Below are positions 41,775-47,973 of a DNA stretch of 47,973 bases, one piece after another. Source of the stretch: an uncultured SAR86 cluster bacterium (lineage in GTDB: Bacteria; Pseudomonadota; Gammaproteobacteria; Magnimaribacterales; D2472); contig CABXTT010000007.1 of NCBI GenBank assembly GCA_902515155.1, positions 1 through 47,973 of the forward strand, given 5' to 3'. Positions within the stretch are counted from its first letter, which is position 1, and every line of letters begins with the position of its first letter. The position numbers were made by a program, and so were the translations under genes. Below the pieces are notes generated by a model. That model was given only the letters and a program-made list of their open reading frames with translations. It was not told the origin of the DNA and searched no databases.

Positions 41775-42767
41775 ATGAAAAAACGAATTCTAACAGGTAT
41801 TACTACAACTGGTACTCCTCATATTGGAAATTATTTAGGTGCCATCAAGCCTGCAATCAATTTAGCTAGTGATTTTGATGAATCCTTTTATTTTCTAGCT
41901 GATTATCATGCAATCATAAAGAACTCAGACTCAAATGCGGTTGGTCAGTCAGTAGAAGATATAGCTTTAGCATGGCTTTCATGTGGACTCGATACAAATA
42001 AATCTTTTTTTTATAGACAATCGGATGTACCAGAAATTCTTGAATTAAGCTGGATTTTAAGCTGCGTCACAGCAAAAGGTTTAATGAACAGGTCTCATGC
42101 ATACAAGTCAGCTACATCAATGAATACAGATGAGGAAGATAAAGGAATTACAATGGGTCTGTTTTCATACCCCGTTCTTATGGCTGCTGATATCTTAATG
42201 TTTAATGCAACGCATGTGCCAGTTGGCAATGATCAAATTCAACATATAGAGATGACCAGAGATATAGCAGGGCGCTTTAATCATATTTATAAAAAAACAT
42301 TTGAACTACCTGAAGCAATTATTCAAGATAAAAATAATACTGTCCCTGGTATTGACGGAAGGAAAATGAGTAAATCTTATAAAAATATAATTCCACTTCT
42401 GTCTTCAGAGAAGCAATTAAAAAAATCAATTCTAAAGATTGTTACTAACTCTCTTGAGCCCGGAGATCCAAAAGATACAAAAGACTGCACTATACATTCT
42501 TTATATACATATTTTGCATCTAAAGATGAAGTTGATGAGCTCACTAATGCATACAAAGAAGGTATAGGCTGGGGAGATGCAAAAAATATGCTATTTGATG
42601 TGATAAATAGAGATATTGCCCCTATAAGGAATAAGTATGAAACTCTTTCGTCTGATAAGACTTTAATTAATGATCTTTTAAGTGACGGAGCTTCCAAAGT
42701 CAGAATTTCTGCAAAAGAAATGATATCTAATCTTAGAGATTCTATTGGTATTAAAATAATATCTTAA
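41775..42767 (+). CDS. trpS: Tryptophan--tRNA ligase
   Basis: Class I synthetase of 330 aa. The HIGH element is 'TTGTPHIGNYLGAIKP' near residues 10-25 and the KMSKS loop 'GIDGRKMSKSYKN' near 194-206; 'VPVGNDQIQHIEMTRDIA' lies between. The length is typical of bacterial TrpRS. TATAAT sits 8 nt before the ATG and no Shine-Dalgarno site is visible, so a leaderless transcript is possible. It heads a rightward run with an MFS carrier (TAATG overlap), hemH, an SDR and an aldehyde dehydrogenase. Confidence 0.97.
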   Translation: MKKRILTGITTTGTPHIGNYLGAIKPAINLASDFDESFYFLADYHAIIKNSDSNAVGQSVEDIALAWLSCGLDTNKSFFYRQSDVPEILELSWILSCVTAKGLMNRSHAYKSATSMNTDEEDKGITMGLFSYPVLMAADILMFNATHVPVGNDQIQHIEMTRDIAGRFNHIYKKTFELPEAIIQDKNNTVPGIDGRKMSKSYKNIIPLLSSEKQLKKSILKIVTNSLEPGDPKDTKDCTIHSLYTYFASKDEVDELTNAYKEGIGWGDAKNMLFDVINRDIAPIRNKYETLSSDKTLINDLLSDGASKVRISAKEMISNLRDSIGIKIIS

Positions 42768-43978
42768 TGAAATCAACTGGCTCATCATGGCTTAAATTTG
42801 GCCTATTTTCGGTTGGTCTTGGTCAATCTTTTGTTTTTGTCATAGTGCCTCCTTTGGCTCGTGATCTTGGTATGACAGAAATACAAACTTCTTTAGTATT
42901 TGCATTCTCTGCTATTGCCTGGGCTTTAACTAGTGCGTCATGGGGAAGAGCTAGTGATCGTTACGGCAGAAGAAATATCGCTATGCTAGGACTAATAGGT
43001 TATGCAGCTTCATTAGTAACAATGATAACTCCACTTTTTTTAGTAGAGAAAAATATACTAGATGTAGTTTTTTTATTTCCATTACTAATATTTGGTAGAT
43101 TATTGAATGGTCTTTTAGGCTCTGCAACTAGGCCGGCTGCATTTGCATATGTTGCAGATAATAGTTCAAGAGACAAAAGAACAGTTAAATTTGCAAGATT
43201 AGAATCAAGCTTTCTTCTTGGTACTGTAGCAGGACCACTTATTGGTGGCTTTCTAATATTAATTACAAAAGAAACACCGTTCTATGTATTTAGCTTTATG
43301 GCACTGATAGCATCAATTGGAATATATTTTAATATCGATAATACAAGTTCTCATAAAAAAACTATTGAGCCATCTGAAAAAATATCTTGGTTGTCAAAGT
43401 CTATATGGCCGTTTCTTGCTTTAGCTTCAATAGCAAGTCTTACACAAGCATCATTGTTACAATCTATTGGTTTCTTTATATTTGATACATTTTCATATCT
43501 TGATGATCTACCAATCATTGTGAGTATGAGTTTTGCTTTATTATCAATCTCAACGATAGTAAGTCAGTATCTATTTACAGATGCTTTCCCTATATCTAAT
43601 TTTAAATTACTAATATACGGTTCTTTTTTAATAATGTTTTCTTATATAACAATGGGATATTTTTCAAAGATTTCAATTTATTTTCTTTCAATAACCATAA
43701 ATGGGCTTGGTGCAGGCATGTTAAGACCTGCTTTGTCGTCAGCCTTGTCACTTTCACAAACACCGGAAAATCAGGGATCTGCAGCAGGTTATTTAGGTTC
43801 CGTATATCCAATAGGCCATATGTTAACTCCGATTATAGCTATGCCAATCTATGCTATAAATCCATCTTTTCTATATTATTTCAGTTCTATCTTATGTATT
43901 AGCCTAATTATATTTATAATAAGTCATCCAATTTTTAGGATGAATAACGAAAATGAAAAAAGCACTATTAATAGTTAA
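42767..43978 (+). CDS. MFS transporter, TetA-like drug/metabolite efflux type
   Basis: Twelve-helix major facilitator of 403 aa. The helix 2-3 motif A reads 'WGRASDRYGRRNIAMLGLIG' and motif C-like 'LGTVAGPLIGGFLI' lies in helix 5, typical of DHA1 drug-proton antiporters. 'GAGMLRPALSSALSLSQ' resembles TetA/Bcr members. The substrate is not predictable. The start shares one base with the trpS stop and its 3' end overlaps hemH by 26 nt, so it is co-expressed with both. A role in porphyrin export is conceivable from context only. Confidence 0.85.
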   Translation: MKSTGSSWLKFGLFSVGLGQSFVFVIVPPLARDLGMTEIQTSLVFAFSAIAWALTSASWGRASDRYGRRNIAMLGLIGYAASLVTMITPLFLVEKNILDVVFLFPLLIFGRLLNGLLGSATRPAAFAYVADNSSRDKRTVKFARLESSFLLGTVAGPLIGGFLILITKETPFYVFSFMALIASIGIYFNIDNTSSHKKTIEPSEKISWLSKSIWPFLALASIASLTQASLLQSIGFFIFDTFSYLDDLPIIVSMSFALLSISTIVSQYLFTDAFPISNFKLLIYGSFLIMFSYITMGYFSKISIYFLSITINGLGAGMLRPALSSALSLSQTPENQGSAAGYLGSVYPIGHMLTPIIAMPIYAINPSFLYYFSSILCISLIIFIISHPIFRMNNENEKSTINS

Positions 43979-44960
43979 TTTAGGAACACCTGATAGTCCT
44001 TCATATTTTAGTGTTTTTAAATACCTTAGGCAGTTTTTATCTGATGAAAAAGTATTAAATGTTAATCCTATATTAAGATTTCTACTTGTTAATTTTATCA
44101 TTTGCCCAACGCGGTCCTTTAGCTCATCAAAAATCTATAAACAAGTTTGGGATTCAAAGTATGGTTCACCACTTTTGCATAATACAAAAAAACTAAATTT
44201 GGCCTTGTCTGAAAAATTACCTGATGTTGATGTGCAATATGCAATGAGATATCAGTCCCCGTCGATAAAATCTGTGTTAGACGACATGTTAGCAAAGAAT
44301 CCTGATGAGATAATTGTTTTACCTTTGTTCCCACATTATGCAGCAGCTACTACTGGATCAGTTTTTAAAGAGGTTTCAAGATGTCTTTCTAATAAATGGG
44401 TTATCCCTAAAATAACATTTATTAACCAATTCTATGATAATCCAAATTTTATTAATGCTTGGATTGATAAAACTAAGGGAATTAACCTAAGTTCATATGA
44501 CAAAATAATATTCAGCTATCATGGCGTGCCCAACAGTCATGTAGATGATGTTTATTCAGGAAGCATGTGTAGTGATCATGATTGCGAAATTGCTATAACT
44601 GAAAAGAATAAATTTTGTTATAAAGCCACTGTATATGAAACAACAAAGTTAATTGCTGAAAGACTAAACCTTAATTCATCAAAATATATGGTTACATTTC
44701 AATCAAGATTGACAAATAAATGGCTTGATCCATTTACTGATGAAGTACTTGAAGGGTTGCCTAAAGATGGACACAAAAAAGTATTAGTATTCTCACCAGC
44801 CTTTACAGCAGATTGCTTAGAGACGATTATTGAGATTGGTGATGAATATAAAGAACTATTTATCGATGCTGGTGGCAAGGTCTTAGACTATGTTCCCTCA
44901 TTAAATTATTCTGATCAATGGGCAGATGCTATTATTAACATAACAAATTTAGAAAGTTAG
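43953..44960 (+). CDS. hemH: Ferrochelatase
   Basis: Last enzyme of haem synthesis, inserting Fe(II) into protoporphyrin IX; 335 aa. 'ALLIVNLGTPDSPS' opens the fold, 'VLPLFPHYAAATTGSVF' is the conserved pocket, 'IIFSYHGVPNSHV' carries the metal-site His and 'VFSPAFTADCLETIIEIGDE' the conserved Glu. 'TFQSRLTNKWLDPF' matches the family W-L-x-P block. It overlaps the MFS gene by 26 nt, and the SDR starts 10 nt downstream. Confidence 0.96.
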   Translation: MKKALLIVNLGTPDSPSYFSVFKYLRQFLSDEKVLNVNPILRFLLVNFIICPTRSFSSSKIYKQVWDSKYGSPLLHNTKKLNLALSEKLPDVDVQYAMRYQSPSIKSVLDDMLAKNPDEIIVLPLFPHYAAATTGSVFKEVSRCLSNKWVIPKITFINQFYDNPNFINAWIDKTKGINLSSYDKIIFSYHGVPNSHVDDVYSGSMCSDHDCEIAITEKNKFCYKATVYETTKLIAERLNLNSSKYMVTFQSRLTNKWLDPFTDEVLEGLPKDGHKKVLVFSPAFTADCLETIIEIGDEYKELFIDAGGKVLDYVPSLNYSDQWADAIINITNLES

Positions 44961-44970
44961 GGAGATATCA

Positions 44971-45840
44971 TTGTTTAAAAAAGATTTATTAAAAGATAAA
45001 CGTATATTAGTTACTGGAGCAGGTACTGGTTTGGGTAAGGAAATGGCTAATCATTATGCAGAACATGGCGCCAATCTCTTCATATGTGGAAGAAGAGAAA
45101 ATGTACTAAAAGAAACTGCTACAGAAATTGAAGACAAATATGAAGTAAATGTTAATTATGAATCTTTAGATATTAGAGCTTCTAAAGATGTCGATGATTA
45201 TGTGGGTAGAATATTTGAAGATGCTCCATTAGATGGTCTTGTCAATAATGCTGCAGGCAATTTTATTTCTCCTACTAAGGATCTTTCTCATAAAGGTTTT
45301 GATGCTATTGCTAATATAGTTTTTCATGGTACTTTTTATATGACTCATTCTGTTGGAAAAAGATGGATCGAATCAAAACATAAAGGTTCTATTATTTCTA
45401 TATTAACTACTTGGGTTTGGACCGGTTCACCATATGTAGTCCCATCAGCAATGTCTAAATCTGGTTTGAATACGATGACGCAGTCATTAGCTGCAGAGTG
45501 GGGAAAATATGGAATTAAAGTTAATGCAATTGCGCCAGGGCCTTTTCCTACAAAAGGAGCATGGGAAAGACTAAATCCTAATGGTGATGATGGAAGTGTA
45601 ATGGGAGAAGTTCCTCTTGGAAGAGTTGGTGAAATGGGTGAATTACAAAATCTTGCTACTTTTTTAATGGCTGACGGATGCGATTATTTAACGGGTCAGA
45701 CAATTGCTATAGATGGAGCACAATATTTAACAGGTGGCGGTACATTCTCAAATTTAGATAAGCTTAGTGATGATGAATGGGAACAGATAAGGACGATGAT
45801 AAGGTCGTCTAATACAAAAGATAAGGCCGATAGAGGTTAG
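44971..45840 (+). CDS. 2,4-dienoyl-CoA reductase-like SDR
   Basis: Short-chain dehydrogenase of 289 aa with the NAD(P) loop 'TGAGTGLGKE' (15-24). 'NNAAGNFISPT' (92-102), 'VVPSAMSKSGLNTMTQSLAA' (156-175) with 'EWGKYGIKVNAIAPGPFPTK' (176-195) follow animal mitochondrial DECR1 closely as I remember it. That enzyme reduces 2,4-dienoyl-CoA in unsaturated fatty-acid oxidation. The classic YxxxK Tyr is replaced (SAMSK, Lys163), as in DECR, but the DECR alternative Tyr about 15 residues before Lys is also absent (W148/V149). The start codon is TTG with GGGAGA upstream. It is operonic with hemH and the aldehyde dehydrogenase. Confidence 0.85.
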   Translation: MFKKDLLKDKRILVTGAGTGLGKEMANHYAEHGANLFICGRRENVLKETATEIEDKYEVNVNYESLDIRASKDVDDYVGRIFEDAPLDGLVNNAAGNFISPTKDLSHKGFDAIANIVFHGTFYMTHSVGKRWIESKHKGSIISILTTWVWTGSPYVVPSAMSKSGLNTMTQSLAAEWGKYGIKVNAIAPGPFPTKGAWERLNPNGDDGSVMGEVPLGRVGEMGELQNLATFLMADGCDYLTGQTIAIDGAQYLTGGGTFSNLDKLSDDEWEQIRTMIRSSNTKDKADRG

Positions 45841-45849
45841 GAGAAAATT

Positions 45850-47280
45850 ATGCAAAATACATACGATGACATGAACAGAGTTTTATCTGATCAAAAAAAA
45901 CATTTTATAAATGAAGGAATTCCTTCAATAGAACTTAGGCTAGATAGGTTAAATAGATTGAAATCTATGATTATGGACAATAGATACGATATTGTTGATG
46001 CTTTAAATTCAGATTATGGTAATCGATCTAAAAATGCGTCTTTAATGTCAGATGTTTATATGATTATTCCTGAGATTACTAAAGCCATTAAAAATATTAA
46101 AAAGTGGACTAAAGTGGAGAAGAGGTCTTCTAATTTTCCTTTTGGACTTCTTGGAGCTAAATCATATGTAAAGTATGAGCCTCTTGGCACAGTAGGTATG
46201 ATTTCTCCCTGGAATTTTCCTTTGAATCTAGCATTAAGTCCATTAGCTGCAATATTTGCAGCAGGTAACCAGGTTATGCATAAACCAAGTGAAATGACAC
46301 CTATAACAGCAGCTTTAATGAAAGATCTTTGTGATAAAACGTATGATGAGGTTGAGTTTGCAACGTTTTTAGGAGGACCAGAAGTTGGGGAGGCATTTAC
46401 CAAGCTCCACTTTGATCACTTAATGTATACAGGCAGTGGAAACGTAGGTAGGCATGTAATGCAATCAGCTGCTGAAAACTTAGTTCCTGTAACTCTTGAG
46501 CTTGGTGGCAAGTCTCCAGTTATTATTGGTAATAGTGCAGATATGAAGGTATCAGCAAAGAGAATTATGTTTGGTAAAACTCTTAATGCTGGGCAGATAT
46601 GTTTAGCACCTGACTATGTGATGGTACATAAGGATAAGAAGGAAGAGTTTATAAATGAGGCTAAAAATACAATTGAAGGATTTTTCCCTGATATCAAAAA
46701 CAATGATGATTACACATCAATTATAAATGAAAAACATTTTGATAGAATTAATCATCTTTTGGATGATGCTAGAGAAAAAGGAGCACATGTAGAACAGATT
46801 AATCCATCTAACGAGGACTTTTCACAACAAGAATTTTATAAAATACCTCCTACCATTGTCACCAATACAAATGATGATATGAAAATAATGTCTGAAGAAA
46901 TTTTTGGGCCTGTTCTTCCAGTTGTTGAATACGATGACATTAAAGAAGCAATAACTACTGTTAATGCAAAAGATAGGCCACTTGGATTATATTATTTTGG
47001 AACTGATAAATCTGAAGAAGCAAAAATATTAAACAATACTTCATCTGGTGGTGTAACTATTAATAATGTAGTGGGCCATATACAACAGGCAGATCTTCCT
47101 TTTGGTGGAGTTGGACCTTCTGGGATGGGAAGATATCATGCATATGATGGGTTTAAGAATTTTTCAAATCCAAGAGCTTTTTATAAAGATGTAGGCTTTA
47201 AGCTAGATAAATTATTTGAGGGTATCAGACCGCCTTACAAAGAAGGGTTTGAAAAACTCGTAAAAACATTACTCAAATAA
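45850..47280 (+). CDS. Aldehyde dehydrogenase, coniferyl-aldehyde-dehydrogenase-like
   Basis: NAD(P)-dependent aldehyde oxidoreductase of 476 aa. 'GTVGMISPWNFPLNLALSPL' (nucleotide pocket), 'LELGGKSPVII' (general base Glu217) and 'NAGQICLAPDYVMV' (nucleophile Cys251) are intact, and 'EEIFGPVLPVVEY' follows. 'PFGLLGAKSYVKYEPLG' and the C-terminal 'ADLPFGGVGPSGMGRYHAYD' fit the coniferyl/fatty aldehyde branch (CalB/ALDH3-like). It probably oxidises lipid-derived or aromatic aldehydes. AGGAGA lies 6 nt before the ATG, 9 nt after the SDR stop, so both are one unit with hemH. Confidence 0.92.
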   Translation: MQNTYDDMNRVLSDQKKHFINEGIPSIELRLDRLNRLKSMIMDNRYDIVDALNSDYGNRSKNASLMSDVYMIIPEITKAIKNIKKWTKVEKRSSNFPFGLLGAKSYVKYEPLGTVGMISPWNFPLNLALSPLAAIFAAGNQVMHKPSEMTPITAALMKDLCDKTYDEVEFATFLGGPEVGEAFTKLHFDHLMYTGSGNVGRHVMQSAAENLVPVTLELGGKSPVIIGNSADMKVSAKRIMFGKTLNAGQICLAPDYVMVHKDKKEEFINEAKNTIEGFFPDIKNNDDYTSIINEKHFDRINHLLDDAREKGAHVEQINPSNEDFSQQEFYKIPPTIVTNTNDDMKIMSEEIFGPVLPVVEYDDIKEAITTVNAKDRPLGLYYFGTDKSEEAKILNNTSSGGVTINNVVGHIQQADLPFGGVGPSGMGRYHAYDGFKNFSNPRAFYKDVGFKLDKLFEGIRPPYKEGFEKLVKTLLK

Positions 47281-47290
47281 CAAATATTTT

Positions 47291-47973
47291 GTGTTTTCTT
47301 TATCCTTTAAATTAGCTTTAAAATATTTTAAGTCTAATAAAGGAGGAGCTTTCTCTTTTACTTCATTTTTAGCTATTACTGGTCTCAGTATTGGTGTTGC
47401 AAGTCTAATTATCGTTATGTCTGTTATGAATGGATTCGAGAGAGAGCTGCAAGAAAGAATATTAGGAGTAGTTCCACATGCTGTAATTTATTCAGACAAA
47501 CCAATAGATAATTATCAAGATATTGTTAACAACATATCAAAAAATACTGAAGTTGTTAAAGCTGCCCCCTATATTGCATTCCAAGGGTTAATTTCTTATA
47601 AAGATGTGTCTAAAGGTGTCTCTATAACTGGAATTGATATAGATGCTGAAAAAGAAATGTCCATTCTTCCTGACTACATAACATATGGATCTATTAAATC
47701 ATTGGATGAAGACAACTCAATTATTATTGGTTCATGGCTTGCTTCATATTTGGGAGTTTTTATAGGCGATTCAATAAATATAACAACATCTGATATCAAA
47801 ACATCAATCTTAGGCTCCTACCCGAGATCAGTCTCTTTAAAGGTTGTAGGTATATTTGAGTTACGAGCAGAAATAGATCAATCTCTTGCATTAATATCAC
47901 ATAAATTAGCTCAAAAATTTAAGAATATCCCAGAACAAACTCTCTCAATAAGGATTAAATCATCTAATCTATT
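47291..47973 (+). CDS. LolC/LolE lipoprotein-release permease, 5' part
   Basis: Start of the membrane subunit of the Lol ABC system, which extracts outer-membrane lipoproteins from the inner membrane. The frame from GTG 47291 reads through the right edge. 'SFTSFLAITGLSIGVASLII' then VMSVMNGFERELQERILG is the LolC/E first helix and ERE motif; a periplasmic MacB-like domain follows ('GIDIDAEKEMSILPDYI', 'IIIGSWLASYLGVFIGDSI'). About 227 residues are visible of roughly 410. GTG fits the family N-terminus, and I see no ATG. It lies 10 nt after the aldehyde dehydrogenase stop. LolC versus LolE cannot be decided. Confidence 0.9.
   Translation, partial: MFSLSFKLALKYFKSNKGGAFSFTSFLAITGLSIGVASLIIVMSVMNGFERELQERILGVVPHAVIYSDKPIDNYQDIVNNISKNTEVVKAAPYIAFQGLISYKDVSKGVSITGIDIDAEKEMSILPDYITYGSIKSLDEDNSIIIGSWLASYLGVFIGDSINITTSDIKTSILGSYPRSVSLKVVGIFELRAEIDQSLALISHKLAQKFKNIPEQTLSIRIKSSNL

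Noticed and set aside
42377-42697. 106-aa minus-strand ORF inside trpS
   Set aside because: It is a shadow of the KMSKS and C-terminal region of TrpRS.
46056-46403. 115-aa minus-strand ORF inside the aldehyde dehydrogenase
   Set aside because: It is antisense to conserved catalytic motifs and resembles no family.
1-47973. CRISPR arrays, insertion sequences, prophage or integron
   Set aside because: Reading through showed no regularly spaced repeats, no transposase or integrase frames and no flanking inverted repeats. The two phage-like genes are isolated within host operons.

Overview
The window is AT-rich, densely coded chromosomal DNA from a marine gammaproteobacterium, most likely of the SAR86 type. 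This placement is inferred from style, not from a marker gene. Supporting traits are the low GC, very short intergenic gaps, three large TonB-dependent receptors (TBDRs), many lipid/ester hydrolases, TPR-sulfotransferases, betaine-type (BCCT) transporters, a DMSP-demethylase-like GcvT homologue and no mobile elements. I see no insertion sequence, CRISPR array, integrase or rRNA.

Layout. 1-1.7 kb: the tail of a gene that may be lolA, then crcB and serS. 1.8-7.1 kb: an Oar-like TBDR with its own promoter and terminator, a 2-oxoglutarate/Fe(II) oxygenase and a concentrative nucleoside transporter. 7.1-10.8 kb: a leftward group (long-form FabH-like ketosynthase, a 47-aa membrane peptide, TspO) diverging from two secreted or lipid-acting esterases. 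10.8-19.3 kb: TBDR, an alpha/beta hydrolase and BCCT transporter on the minus strand, then TPR-sulfotransferase, PD-(D/E)XK exonuclease, S51 peptidase and a membrane protein. 19.3-26.5 kb: nitroreductase, a second BCCT, a third TBDR and a second TPR-sulfotransferase. 26.5-36.2 kb: accessory genes, including MAPEG, DUF2721, a DmdA/GcvT-like protein, a small operon with a possible phage-type ssDNA-binding protein, gamma-glutamyltransferase, two secreted barrel-like proteins, several micro-ORFs, a methyltransferase, hydrolases and an SGNH lipoprotein. 36.3 kb: tRNA-Ser(UGA). 36.4-40.3 kb: thioesterase, DUF3089 esterase, alpha/beta hydrolase and GPH transporter. 40.3-48 kb: a DUF349 protein diverging from a tight housekeeping run of trpS, an MFS transporter, hemH, a 2,4-dienoyl-CoA reductase-like SDR, an aldehyde dehydrogenase and the start of lolC/lolE.

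How the genes fit together. TBDRs would bring in large or scarce substrates. Secreted and cytosolic esterases, GGT and the S51 peptidase would process them, and NupC, BCCT, GPH and MFS carriers would move the products. The SDR, aldehyde dehydrogenase and FabH-like enzyme suggest turnover of unsaturated lipids and aldehydes.

The most intriguing structure is a repeated association of TBDR, BCCT transporter and TPR-sulfotransferase, at 10.9-17.6 kb and 20.1-26.5 kb. The two TBDRs share a cysteine-bounded, tyrosine- and aspartate-rich loop (PYY[VI]CDYY). I propose, as a hypothesis only, that the neighbouring PAPS-dependent enzymes sulfate these tyrosines.
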